Shown one piece after another: positions 8,372 through 16,419 of a stretch of 30,742 bases of DNA (position 1 is its first letter; every line of letters begins with the position of its first letter). The notes under the pieces were generated by a model. It did not search any database. It was not told the DNA's origin and saw nothing but the letters and a program-made list of their open reading frames with translations. The position numbers and the translations under genes were made by a program. The stretch lies in IMG/VR virus record IMGVR_UViG_3300042006_000295, positions 1 to 30,742 of that record; one strand, given 5' to 3'. Source of the stretch: a virus.

Positions 8372-8908
8372 CTATTCCGGACGTTCAGATTCGGGCAGGA
8401 CGAGATCAAGGTTGCGCTTGTAGCGCTGCAGATCGGCAAGAGCCTTCTCGGGGGAGGCTTCCCAGATCTGCCTGTCTACATTGCGCTGCAGGTGGCCAGC
8501 CCAAGAAGCAGGGTCTTCCTCTGTGTGCACGAAGTCAACATCGCCGAGCAAGGTGCTGTATCGATAGCTTCGGCCAGTGGTTACGAATGTGAGACAGAAA
8601 GGCAGCTGACTGATCCATCCGTGCTCACTGAGTACTGATTCACAGCTCAGGTAAAAGCTGTCGAGTGGACGAAGAAAATTGGTTAAGCGAAACAGCCCAG
8701 CCGCAGGAGGGCCAAGGAAGGGATTTGAGTAAAGCTTGGGGGCGAACTTCTTGATGATGCCAGCTCTGACATGCCTGGCCATGGCGACACGGAAGTATTC
8801 CTTGGTTGGATAACCAGCAAACCCAAGCAGGGTGGACTCAGGAACACACCACACCCCAGCTCCGGCCAGGGTTCTGCATGATTCCAGTAGCAGCTTTCGA
8901 TTCATCAC
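8372..8908 (-). CDS. AbiEi-like antitoxin / transcriptional regulator
   Basis: A 178-residue protein resembling AbiEi-family antitoxins of type IV toxin-antitoxin systems. The pattern seen is an N-terminal winged helix (LLESCRTLAGAGVWCVPEST), the mid-section SCESVLSEHGWISQLP, then TFVTTGRSYRYSTLLGDVDFVHT and SPEKALADLQRY, where the last matches the family's PEKAL segment. AbiEi proteins repress their own operon by binding inverted repeats and neutralise a nucleotidyltransferase toxin. Here a 36-bp imperfect palindrome lies directly upstream (8925-8960), as expected for autoregulation, but the next gene does not look like AbiEii. GAGG lies about 9 nt upstream of the ATG at 8908. Confidence 0.65.
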   Translation of the reverse strand: MMNRKLLLESCRTLAGAGVWCVPESTLLGFAGYPTKEYFRVAMARHVRAGIIKKFAPKLYSNPFLGPPAAGLFRLTNFLRPLDSFYLSCESVLSEHGWISQLPFCLTFVTTGRSYRYSTLLGDVDFVHTEEDPASWAGHLQRNVDRQIWEASPEKALADLQRYKRNLDLVLPESERPE

Positions 8909-8924
8909 ACGCCCTCACTTCATT

Positions 8925-8960
8925 CGACAAAAAACTATCATTTTTGATAATAAATTGTCG
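8925..8960. promoter_or_regulatory. Palindromic operator upstream of the AbiEi-like gene
   Basis: Outer arms CGACAA (8925-8930) and TTGTCG (8955-8960), inner arms TATCA (8936-8940) and TGATA (8945-8949), in an A+T-rich spacer. It sits 17 bp before the ATG, between two codirectional genes. It suits repression by the AbiEi-like protein or a nearby HTH protein. Confidence 0.55.
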
Positions 8961-8974
8961 AGCGCAGGGGCAAA

Positions 8975-9196
8975 TCATTGGGAGCCAGACCCAGGCACAA
9001 CCCTCTGAAACGAACGGCGATAGTACTGCTGGCACTCTTTTAGCGAGTAACGAATGTCGCGATTGTGACCCCGGAAGTAGCCCAGATTTGGATTCCTAGT
9101 GCGCCAGGTCTTCAGCGTGTTCAGACTCACACCCAGAACCTCTGCAGCCTCGGTAGCAGTAATAAGGTCATTCGGAATCCGCTCGTGCATGCCCAT
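8975..9196 (-). CDS. alpA: AlpA-type helix-turn-helix regulator
   Basis: A 73-residue DNA-binding protein of the HTH_17/AlpA class: ITATEAAEVLGVSLNTLKTW is the helix-turn-helix and GHNRDIRYSLKECQQYYRR the wing and C-terminal helix. Such proteins activate excision or early genes in P4-like satellites, phage-inducible islands and integrative elements. The initiating ATG at 9196 has AAGAGAG upstream; a second ATG two codons in is possible. It is first in a leftward set (alpA, AbiEi-like, coiled-coil, then the second AlpA-like gene), and its upstream region contains operator cluster II. Confidence 0.75.
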   Translation of the reverse strand: MGMHERIPNDLITATEAAEVLGVSLNTLKTWRTRNPNLGYFRGHNRDIRYSLKECQQYYRRSFQRVVPGSGSQ

Positions 9197-9288
9197 CGTT
9201 TCGCTCTCTTTTCTGTTGTGTCGTCAACCGACCAGCAAAGGCTAAGAGCAAACAATATCTCTGTAAATCGTCAGGAAAATAATCAACT

Positions 9289-9420
9289 AAGTGTACTAAC
9301 ACCCATTGTCAGACAACCACTCCCAGCAACCCCAGCAATTCCGGGCGTTGTCTGAAACTGCCCCAACTTTCTCGCATTGCTTTCTCTGACGAGTGGTAAC
9401 GGAATTGACAAATTGGCAAC
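9289..9420. promoter_or_regulatory. Operator cluster II upstream of alpA
   Basis: Contains AAGTGTACTAAC (9289-9300), a perfect TTGTC-A-GACAA palindrome (9306-9316), an 8-bp inverted pair CAGACAAC/GTTGTCTG (9310-9317 and 9347-9354) and TTGACAAATTGGCAA (9405-9419). The first and last elements match operator cluster I at 7020-7061. The stretch 9197-9633 has no convincing gene. Confidence 0.55.
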
Positions 9421-9424
9421 ATAA

Positions 9425-9464
9425 AAAAGCCCCAGCCAGGAGAGAGAGGCCCGGCCAGGGCTGG
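9425..9464 (-). terminator. Possible leftward terminator
   Basis: On the minus strand a stem CCAGCC/GGCTGG with G+C-rich interior is followed by GGGGCTTTTTT. It lies about 170 bp downstream of the 9634-9921 gene. The stem is imperfect, so confidence is moderate. Confidence 0.45.
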
Positions 9465-9633
9465 TGCAGCACACAACAATAGAGGCATAGACAGTAAGAG
9501 AGAGGAACTGCCTACATCTTATATTACCACTGCCGTTAAGCTGTATGTGGGGATAAATCAAAAGCTGTTGGGTTTTTTGAGGGCAAAGTTTGGTGGGTTT
9601 GCGCGCAAAAGCCACTAGGGAGGGACGGTTTAT

Positions 9634-9921
9634 CTACTGACCCGAGATTTCAGCAAGCCCCTTGTTATCCAGTATTAGATTTACTGCGGCTCCCGATCCA
9701 ACGTTATGCACCTTTACGACACTAAACTGATCATCGATACAATCAACAAACTCGTGACGATATATTGTCGCGAAGCAGATCCCATGATCACCCTCGGTTA
9801 AAAATCCATTGAATGTTGCGTCAATGTTAGCCTGCGAGTGAATGTGGTCGCATTCGCATACTGCACCCCAAATCTGCGAAGCGGTTGTTAAAGGGAGCTT
9901 ATTTATATCAATGGAGTTCAT
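9634..9921 (-). CDS. Small hypothetical protein
   Basis: A 95-residue acidic protein with no motif I recognise. It has the ribosome site AAGGATCGGTGAG directly before ATG and ordinary coding character, so it is probably real. Four His and four Cys residues are scattered (CECDHIHSQ, GICFATIYRHEFVDCIDD) without a clear metal-binding spacing. It is the last leftward gene of the primase side, separated from the lipoprotein gene by a strong terminator at 10036-10062. It therefore probably has its own promoter in the A+T-rich 9922-10030 stretch. Confidence 0.55.
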   Translation of the reverse strand: MNSIDINKLPLTTASQIWGAVCECDHIHSQANIDATFNGFLTEGDHGICFATIYRHEFVDCIDDQFSVVKVHNVGSGAAVNLILDNKGLAEISGQ

Positions 9922-10035
9922 CTCACCGATCCTTTCTTATTGTTATATGATTATGATGACAGAGAGATTTTTTGAAAGCAACATAGTGATCTGCTGTATA
10001 ACTTAAAGTAGTTAGGTGTCAAATCGTGAGGGCGT

Positions 10036-10062
10036 AAAAAAGCCCCTGGGCGTTAGGGGCTT
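10036..10062 (-). terminator. Intrinsic terminator of the primase-side operon
   Basis: AGCCCCT / AGGGGCT stem with a 7-nt loop followed by six T on the minus strand. It overlaps the stop codon of the lipoprotein gene by a few bases. Confidence 0.8.
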
Positions 10063-10682
10063 TGATCAAGGCAGGGTTGTTTCTTTTTCTGCTGAGCAAG
10101 CGATTCGCGAAGAATGACTTGCTGTGATCGACTCAACTGATCTGTAAGGGACATAGAGGCCTGCTCCTGCAGGTACTGTGGTGCGCTTTTGAAGATGCTT
10201 TGGGTGTAGCTCCCCCATTTCAGAAATGTCTCATCAACTGCCGCTTTAACAGATTCAGAGCTGCTTGAAGGAGTATAGGTGCGGTAGTAATAGCTTGTGA
10301 TGACACTGCTGGACTTGGATATGCACTCGACCAGGCGTCGATGGGTTTTGTCTGCATGCTCCTGGGTCAAGAACCTCTTTAGACTGTTACGTTGAAGCTC
10401 GCAGTGGAACAGGCCGCTATCGATTAGCTTGAGCATATTTTCAGATGGTGTCGAGGTTGGGCTAACCTTGCTTCTCAGCTGATCCTCATAAGGCATTTTG
10501 GAATAAGCGATGAAGCTGTCGATTTCGGCCTGAGATGCACCTCTTTGCTTCATATCAGCAACAGTTGTTTTTAACGCCTCCTGCGCAATCTGTTCGTCCG
10601 TTTTTGGCGTATAGGCTGGCTGAGATACACATCCAGAAAGCAGTGCCAAGGTGAGTGCCGCACAACTCCATGCAAATCGCAT
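10053..10682 (-). CDS. Putative lipoprotein of unknown function
   Basis: A 209-residue protein with a lipoprotein signal peptide: MRFAWSCAALTLALLSGC, with the lipobox LSGC and lipidated Cys at residue 18. The mature part is polar and helical, ends in a basic QKKKQPC tail, and has no recognised domain. AAGGA stands 12 nt before the ATG. It follows the HEPN-like gene by 42 bp and is closed by a terminator, so it is the last gene of the leftward operon primase, HEPN-like protein, lipoprotein. Lipoproteins in phages and integrative elements often act in superinfection or entry exclusion; that role is only inference here. Confidence 0.7.
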   Translation of the reverse strand: MRFAWSCAALTLALLSGCVSQPAYTPKTDEQIAQEALKTTVADMKQRGASQAEIDSFIAYSKMPYEDQLRSKVSPTSTPSENMLKLIDSGLFHCELQRNSLKRFLTQEHADKTHRRLVECISKSSSVITSYYYRTYTPSSSSESVKAAVDETFLKWGSYTQSIFKSAPQYLQEQASMSLTDQLSRSQQVILRESLAQQKKKQPCLDQSP

Positions 10683-10724
10683 GTTTCCATTGTTCCTTTT
10701 GCTGTAAGTGGTGGTGATTTCGAA

Positions 10725-11483
10725 TTACTGGCCAGCTTCCAGATTTTCGGCTGCCTCTTGTCGTTGGTGCTTTCTCTCTTCCCAACGTTTGTGCAGAATC
10801 TGCTCGCCTTGTTTTTCCAGCCATTCAACCAGTTTTGAAATCTCTGAGGTCATGTGCAGAAATTTTTCTTTGGTGATGTGAATGTGTGGTGGGTAGAGCC
10901 AGCTTCTCTCGCCATCATCGATCTGCTTCGCTAACTCTTTGTCCCTGTCACTGACGAAAAAAGGGCTCGGTAGCTTCGGAAGGTCGCTATCTCTGTAGCG
11001 GAAGGTATTAGATGTCAGAGACTCGTCATGCTGAATGCTGTTCCGGGCCAAGACTATTTCTGAAACAAGCGAGTAATCGAATGGGCCAGTGTCGAATTTA
11101 TCTGACCCATGCGACTCGTAGTACGCTTGGTAACCTGCAGGCCATCCGTTTTTGAACGCCGCTTTTGTGCAATCTGGAGCAGACCCAAGGCGGTCTTGCC
11201 ATGCAACAAGGTAGATGTGTAGTGATGCGGATATCATCGAAAGGCAGGAGCTGCCCAGTACCTGTATCGATGCATCAGCTTCCTCCCATTCGAGCTGGAA
11301 TGGTGGTTCACCATCCTCGCTATAGGGCGGAATAAATGGACGCACGCCTTTCTCGATCTTTCTCATGCGCTGTTCAAACGGTGCTGAGCCATTGATGTAC
11401 AGCTGCTTGATAAACCCCAGCCGCTGTTCAAAAAAGAAGCGAATATCCATTTCATAGGTCTCGTAAGGTGGGGGCCAGCCCAT
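10725..11483 (-). CDS. Hypothetical protein with HEPN-like R-x4-H motif
   Basis: A 252-residue soluble protein. The middle contains long helices (SIQVLGSSCLSMISASLHIYLVAW) and then SLVSEIVLARNSIQHDESL, where R147 and H152 form the R-x4-H motif typical of HEPN RNases and related helical proteins. The N-terminus shows QRMRKIEKGVRPFIPP and the C-terminus is a charged coiled-coil region. It starts 27 bp after the primase-like gene with a GAGG ribosome site and is likely cotranscribed with it. This could be an RNase effector carried in the replication operon, but many proteins of this shape are uncharacterised. Confidence 0.6.
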   Translation of the reverse strand: MGWPPPYETYEMDIRFFFEQRLGFIKQLYINGSAPFEQRMRKIEKGVRPFIPPYSEDGEPPFQLEWEEADASIQVLGSSCLSMISASLHIYLVAWQDRLGSAPDCTKAAFKNGWPAGYQAYYESHGSDKFDTGPFDYSLVSEIVLARNSIQHDESLTSNTFRYRDSDLPKLPSPFFVSDRDKELAKQIDDGERSWLYPPHIHITKEKFLHMTSEISKLVEWLEKQGEQILHKRWEERKHQRQEAAENLEAGQ

Positions 11484-11510
11484 GATGGCACCTCAGGCTG
11501 GCCGACCATA

Positions 11511-12806
11511 TCACGACAAGGGCTGAGTGAAGAATGTCCCGATTTCGTTTTGATCAGGGAATCCCCCAGTCCCTGTCTTGAGCTTGATCCGGGCGTGGAT
11601 AATCACGTCTTTTGCTTTCAAAACGTCGCCAAAGCTGCTGGTGGGGAGGTTGGCGGCGGTCTTGAGTTTTTCGAGCATCTCACTGGAGATTTTGATTGCC
11701 GTTGGGGGGGTGCCTTCGGAGTAGAAGCGATGCCAGACGTGACGTCCTGCGTGTTCGCCGCTGACGATTTCGAATTCGGCCAAGGCTGTTTCGCCGCCCG
11801 ATTTTGTTTTGCCTGGCTTGAAGTCCTTGAGTTTGATCAGGGCCTCGTGAGTGGGCATCGGGGCTTTTGATTGCGCCTGGCGGTTGACGATGGTGGTGTC
11901 GATGCCCTTGGCTTTGCGGCGGAGCCAGTTCAGATGGGATTTGACCCAGGATCTGCAGGCGCGCAGGGCTGCAGCGTTTGGGCTCTCTCCTGGGCGTGGC
12001 TTGTGTCTAGCGTAAGATTGGTCTCGGAAGTATTCGCTCCCAGGGTTCTTCTCGTGGTCGACCTCCAAGATTTTTTGGACGATCTGGTCTTCGTTTGCTG
12101 ACCCGAACATGCCTCCGAGGACACGGTTGAGCTCGAAGCTTCTACCTGCTGCGCCTACGGCTGTGCCAGGGGTGCGGGGCTTGTTGGTTTTGGTGTACTC
12201 GGCGTCAAGGCCATAGCTGGACTGAGCTAGCTTGAGCTCAAGAGTGTCTAATGGTTTGCCAGGGTTGTAAAAGCTTATCGCCCCTGCTTTTCTCTCAGGG
12301 TGGGTGGTAAAGGTGTAATAGCAGCGAGCGGTTTCTCTCCAGCATCCGTCAATAACTTTCAGCAGCCGACCGTCTAAGAAATCGTCCAGTTGCTCCAGCG
12401 CGGCGGCTGAGATAGCGAGAAATTCCTCCGGGTGGGCTGGTCGATCGAGTGGCAGAACTATGCGGAAGCGCGGGCACTCAACCGTGTTGCTGTACGACGT
12501 ATAAATGCAATGCTCCCAGTTGAGATCGATAAGGGCGTCTTCCAGCTCCTCCAAACTGACCAGATCGTCTGCGGGTTTTTGGTCAACATCAAAGATCACC
12601 ATGCTTGTCGCAATCACATTCTCCATGTTTCTCTCAGGGACGCGAAAAAAAGATGGCGTAAAGGTAGGCCCATCCTTTAGATCGCTAATGCGCTGATTGA
12701 GAAGAAAATGGCTGTAGAACTGGCGGAATGACTGGGTTTGGCGATTCTGTACGTAGCGAGTTTCCGCAGTGTTCTGAGTTGCGAATTTGATTGCTGTCGT
12801 GCTCAT
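11511..12806 (-). CDS. Archaeo-eukaryotic-type primase fused to a DUF669-like domain
   Basis: A 431-residue replication protein. Residues about 65-180 look like an AEP primase core: VIFDVDQK supplies the hxDhD metal motif (D73, D75), followed by HCIYTSYSNT and RFRIVLPLDRP, then a Cys-rich CWRETARCYYTF strand. A helical middle (RSFELNRVLGGMFGSANEDQ) resembles PriCT-type domains. The last 130 residues (IKLKDFKPGKTKSGG, FEIVSGEHAGRHVWHRFY) resemble phage DUF669, an SSB-like or recombination-associated family. ATG at 12806 is preferred over earlier codons because AAGAGAGAC precedes it and the same leader is duplicated before the divergent helicase gene. It would prime replication from the adjoining origin. 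Confidence 0.65.
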   Translation of the reverse strand: MSTTAIKFATQNTAETRYVQNRQTQSFRQFYSHFLLNQRISDLKDGPTFTPSFFRVPERNMENVIATSMVIFDVDQKPADDLVSLEELEDALIDLNWEHCIYTSYSNTVECPRFRIVLPLDRPAHPEEFLAISAAALEQLDDFLDGRLLKVIDGCWRETARCYYTFTTHPERKAGAISFYNPGKPLDTLELKLAQSSYGLDAEYTKTNKPRTPGTAVGAAGRSFELNRVLGGMFGSANEDQIVQKILEVDHEKNPGSEYFRDQSYARHKPRPGESPNAAALRACRSWVKSHLNWLRRKAKGIDTTIVNRQAQSKAPMPTHEALIKLKDFKPGKTKSGGETALAEFEIVSGEHAGRHVWHRFYSEGTPPTAIKISSEMLEKLKTAANLPTSSFGDVLKAKDVIIHARIKLKTGTGGFPDQNEIGTFFTQPLS

Positions 12807-12918
12807 GATTGTCTCTCTTGTTATGTTGTGCTTCTGCGCACATTCATAGTGTTGAATATGAGCAAAAGAGTGTGCAACACCTATTTCGCTTGTCATTTTT
12901 GGAAGTCGAGGTATACGA
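12804..12918 (-). repeat. Left arm of the divergent leader/origin inverted repeat
   Basis: The reverse complement of this stretch aligns over about 115 bp with 13172-13289. The most conserved block is TCTTTTGCTCAT followed by TTCAACA and AATGTGCGCAGAAGCAC. It carries the promoter/leader and ribosome site of the primase gene, so the two divergent genes have duplicated control regions. Confidence 0.75.
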
Positions 12919-13171
12919 AAGGAAATTCACTTCAGTTTTTCTTAACCAATTTAACCCTTACCCTCAACGGGTCTCTCTTTTTATAAAAGGAAAGGGACGG
13001 TTGAGGGTGATTGCTGATAGAAAACACCAGGCCGAAAGGACTGGCAAGTAAATTGGTTAAGAAAAACTAAAATCGCAACGCTGCGTTACGCTTCACTCCT
13101 GAGGCTCACGTCTGCGCAACCGAAATCTACCCAGCGTTACCTCGATATCCCTCAATCAACCGTGCGTTACT
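12919..13171. other. Candidate replication origin
   Basis: The centre of the divergent primase/helicase region. It holds a perfect 20-bp inverted repeat (12934-12953 and 13049-13068; one arm reads TAAATTGGTTAAGAAAAACT), an inner inverted pair built on CCCTCAAC/GTTGAGGG, and three GCGTTAC copies in direct orientation (near 13084, 13133 and 13164). The position between the primase and helicase genes and the iteron-like repeats are what is expected of an element's own origin. Origin activity is inference. Confidence 0.55.
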
Positions 13172-13289
13172 TGCATACCTCAATATGTCCATTTGTCAAC
13201 CCAGAAAGGTATTGCATGGTCTTTTGCTCATGTTCAACAATACAAATGTGCGCAGAAGCACGACAACAACACAGAGAGAAATCGAAATG
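13172..13289 (+). repeat. Right arm of the divergent leader/origin inverted repeat
   Basis: Partner of 12804-12918 in inverted orientation. It supplies the leader of the helicase gene, including AGAGAG before the ATG at 13287. An open frame that would extend the helicase N-terminus upstream (from 13185) runs through this repeat and is probably not translated. Confidence 0.75.
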
Positions 13290-15476
13290 CATCAGGTCGA
13301 ACAAAACATCACTGGCGCTGGCAACACTGTTATTATCGGGATGGATTTCCCAATCAATGGCTTCCAAACCGTTGCAGCTGATGATCTAACAGATTCTACG
13401 CAGTACATTAAGAGCGAATACCCAAGCCTTAAAAGACTGGTGAGCATCTCGAACTCTCCAAGCCAAGCAGTTGAAGCGGCATTTAAAACCGCATCAGGCC
13501 TTTACGATCCTCTCTCCGGGAAAATCACAGACAACGTCTATCAACTGAACAGGTCTGACGTTGCGCTGCTCGTGCTCAAAAACGAAATTACAGAAGGCAA
13601 TTTCGGTAAAGCAGCCTACGAATTGGCTCGGGATACATATATTGCCGGAGACAAAGCAGTCGCCGCTCAGCGCCTGGCCTTGGTGTCTGGAAAAAGTGAG
13701 GCCGAATGTGCAATGGCCATCGCTGATAAGACACTTCGCGTTCAGGCGTTCTTCGATTCAAAAAGTGATAGCCATGACTTCCCTGTAGTCCATAAGCCAG
13801 TTTCCGCGTCCTGGCTCCGCTCGGTTCTCCTTCGTCGCGACCGTCGCGCACTGATCAAATGCCCGACTGGGTGGGGCAAAAGCTCCCTCGTCATCAACCC
13901 TTGCATCTCCGACTTCCTAGACGCCGGCAAGAATGTTCTCGTGATTTCTCATCGCCGCTCGATCATCAAGGGCATCGACATCCCTGGTCTGGTTGACTAC
14001 GAAGACGTACAGCCTGGCCAGATGCAGAAAACCCGTGGACTCAAGGTGGTTGTCAACTCACTCATCAGCGCGAAATTTGACGACTTCATCAAAGACGTTG
14101 ATCTGGTTGTGATTGATGAGGCCGCGCAGGTGCTCGATCACGTTTTCGAAGGCTCTGTGCAGCAGCGCGAAGTCGTCTGGAACACCCTCAAGCAGGTTGT
14201 ACACAACGCGAAATCAGTGGTCTTTGCAGACGCCGACGTCAACGACGAATGCCTGGCCCTGATCAAAAAAGGTAAGGAGTTCATTCACTGTTTCGAGATT
14301 GATCAGGCTCACACTGACGTCAACTGCAAAGTAGGCGCCCTCGACCAGGTGCGTGCCATGGCCCTCTCTGCAGCCCAGGCAGGCCAGAACACCCTCATCG
14401 CCTGCGACATTGCTCGTGACGCCGAGGCCCTGGGCAAAGTCCTGGAGAAAGGCGGCATCGAATCATTGGTTATCACCAGCAAAACTGCAGGCTGGCCAGC
14501 CCAGTCAGCTTTCATCAGCAATCCAAACACCACTGCTCACCAGGTGGTGATCTACTCCCCAGCCATCACCAGTGCTCTGAGCATCACCAGTGGCCACTTC
14601 CAAGCGCATTTCGGCCTATTTGAGGGCTCTGTCACACCACGCTCCGCAATCCAGATGATGCGCCGTGACCGCACTGCGAAGGAGTTTGTGATCGGCCTGC
14701 GCAACCCTCAAAACAAGCGGGAAGAGATCGCCCAAGTCGAGTTCGACGCTTCTGCAAAATCCGCGTTCGACGATGTCCGCAAAGCCCACATGACCCGCAC
14801 TGGCTGGCTCCGCGACAACATTCAGCTGACCTTGCCTTACGAGCTGAAACGCCAGGGCTTCCAATTGGAAATGATCCCAAACGACAACGACCTTGGCATC
14901 GAAGGCTTCAAAGCGAACAGCGCTGGTCGCAGAGCAGTGAAGAAGGACACTGCCCTGATCCTTCTTAACGCTACCGCTTCAACCGAAGTCCAGGCCAAAC
15001 GCACACAGAAGATCGGCTCCAGCAGCGAAGCTGAGCACTTTGCCGCAATCCGGTACCAGGCCCAGCAAGGCCTCAAACGAAAGGATCTGACTTTCCAGGA
15101 CGCTCAATTCTGGGGTGAAGGCATCGGACAAGTGAAGCTCGACAACTACCGCAAGCTTTTCGTCGAGCCATCAACCACCTTCGAAGCGCTCGTCCAGGAG
15201 CTGCACACTGGCCTCCTCAATGACACCTGGACTCCAGCTGATTCAGTAGCCCTCTACGACCGAATCAACGCTGTGAGGCACGAAGCAATCCTGGCTGGAT
15301 TCAAAATGCCCAAGAACACCGGATCGGTCTCCGATCGCAGTAAGCAAGGCGCTATCTCCGAAATTATGTCCCTGCATGGTTTGAAAACAAAGCGGAAGGA
15401 TGGCGGTAAGTCAGGGTACTACTACATTATTGATCCGAAGTCCCTTGAGCAGATGGAGGAATACACTGGGCTTTAA
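13287..15476 (+). CDS. Origin-binding-type SF2 helicase, replication initiator
   Basis: A 729-residue replication protein. Walker A is CPTGWGKSS (about residues 192-200), the DExx box is VVIDEAAQVLDH (D277), and IVFADADVND-like and QMMRRDRT segments occupy the later helicase motif positions. The overall layout resembles the herpes origin-binding-protein-like helicases that accompany AEP primases in phages and satellites. The C-terminal 60 residues (ISEIMSLHGLKTKRKDGG) look like a winged helix that could bind the adjacent repeats. ATG at 13287 is chosen for its AGAGAG leader. It heads a rightward operon that runs through resolvases, terminase and tail genes, with 164 bp before the next gene. 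Confidence 0.75.
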   Translation: MHQVEQNITGAGNTVIIGMDFPINGFQTVAADDLTDSTQYIKSEYPSLKRLVSISNSPSQAVEAAFKTASGLYDPLSGKITDNVYQLNRSDVALLVLKNEITEGNFGKAAYELARDTYIAGDKAVAAQRLALVSGKSEAECAMAIADKTLRVQAFFDSKSDSHDFPVVHKPVSASWLRSVLLRRDRRALIKCPTGWGKSSLVINPCISDFLDAGKNVLVISHRRSIIKGIDIPGLVDYEDVQPGQMQKTRGLKVVVNSLISAKFDDFIKDVDLVVIDEAAQVLDHVFEGSVQQREVVWNTLKQVVHNAKSVVFADADVNDECLALIKKGKEFIHCFEIDQAHTDVNCKVGALDQVRAMALSAAQAGQNTLIACDIARDAEALGKVLEKGGIESLVITSKTAGWPAQSAFISNPNTTAHQVVIYSPAITSALSITSGHFQAHFGLFEGSVTPRSAIQMMRRDRTAKEFVIGLRNPQNKREEIAQVEFDASAKSAFDDVRKAHMTRTGWLRDNIQLTLPYELKRQGFQLEMIPNDNDLGIEGFKANSAGRRAVKKDTALILLNATASTEVQAKRTQKIGSSSEAEHFAAIRYQAQQGLKRKDLTFQDAQFWGEGIGQVKLDNYRKLFVEPSTTFEALVQELHTGLLNDTWTPADSVALYDRINAVRHEAILAGFKMPKNTGSVSDRSKQGAISEIMSLHGLKTKRKDGGKSGYYYIIDPKSLEQMEEYTGL

Positions 15477-15640
15477 GGGATTGCCTGGGGGCAAGGATGC
15501 CCCTAATTCACAGCAAGTTGTCCGATACAAGAAAGAATTAAGATAATTGAATAAAAGGCGCGATTAGGTGTTGCGTCAGGTTTTGCTCATTAACGATAAT
15601 AAGATCATAGCAGCACATAATAAGAATAAGAGAGTGCATT
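15477..15640. promoter_or_regulatory. Leader region between helicase and resolvase genes
   Basis: Contains a hairpin GGGGCAAGGATGCCCC just after the helicase stop, with no T run, then an A+T-rich leader with repeated AATAAGA motifs ending in AAGAGAG before a GTG start. A local promoter is plausible, but I cannot place its -10 and -35 with confidence. Confidence 0.35.
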
Positions 15641-16399
15641 GTGAAAGGTCTAGATCCGCAGAAGATTGCTGACATCTTTAAATCAGATTCGTACGCCAAA
15701 CACTTCCAGAAGCCACACGGCTATCTCAATGTCGACAACGAGCTCCTCAAGCTATGTGTTGATGCGTGCTACGAAGTTGAGCAAGCTTTCCCCTGGAATG
15801 ACTACAATCGTCAGGCATACCAGCGCAAGTTTGAGGACGGCGAGTCAATCATCAAGACTCCAGACCTGCCTCGCTACCCGCGCCCATATCGGAGCTGGAG
15901 TGAATTCAGAATGGGGCATTTCGGCGGCATGAAGGGCTTCGATTACGAGCCTTCCGCTTACAAGATTCCTTACTATGTCGAGCATAGCTACCAGCCAGAT
16001 TGGATCGACCCTCTAAATGATCGAATCGTCTACGAGGGCAAAGGGGTTATCGCGGATCTTGAGACTGCTAGGAAATACATCTGTGCTGCGAAGCAGAACC
16101 ACATTCACATCGTCTTCATCTTCTCAAATCGCAATATCAAATGCCCATGGGTTAAGCCTCGTGTTGATGGCACTTCAATGACGATGGAGGACTGGGCTAA
16201 AAAGCAAGGCTTCGACTATTGCTATGAAGGCCAAGAAGCCGCTTTTCGGAAGTCCGATCGTTACAAATGGCTTGTTCAAAACTTCGGACGTAATCTGCCG
16301 TCTCTGAAAGAACAACTCAGCGCAGACGGAATGAATAGCCATCCAGGCTTTTTTGCGCACAAACAACAATCAGCAAGTGTTACAATGACTGTACAATAA
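15641..16399 (+). CDS. T7 endonuclease I-like Holliday-junction resolvase
   Basis: A 252-residue protein whose middle matches the phage endonuclease I fold. KIPYYVEHSYQPDWI provides the PD motif (P119, D120) and VYEGKG the E-x-K (E132, K134), followed by IHIVFIFSNRNIKCPW and MTMEDWAKKQGFDYC, features shared with T7 gp3-type enzymes. Such enzymes cut branched DNA before packaging and in recombination. The gene starts with GTG at 15641, supported by AAGAGAG; no ATG fits better. The usual enzyme is about 150 residues, so this one has extra sequence at both ends. It is followed 20 bp later by a second, unrelated resolvase. Confidence 0.75.
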   Translation: MKGLDPQKIADIFKSDSYAKHFQKPHGYLNVDNELLKLCVDACYEVEQAFPWNDYNRQAYQRKFEDGESIIKTPDLPRYPRPYRSWSEFRMGHFGGMKGFDYEPSAYKIPYYVEHSYQPDWIDPLNDRIVYEGKGVIADLETARKYICAAKQNHIHIVFIFSNRNIKCPWVKPRVDGTSMTMEDWAKKQGFDYCYEGQEAAFRKSDRYKWLVQNFGRNLPSLKEQLSADGMNSHPGFFAHKQQSASVTMTVQ

Positions 16400-16419
16400 C
16401 AATAATAAAGTCAGTCGTT

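Noticed and set aside
9283-9615. Leftward 110-codon open frame
   Set aside because: It runs through operator cluster II and a hairpin, with no recognised product or ribosome site.
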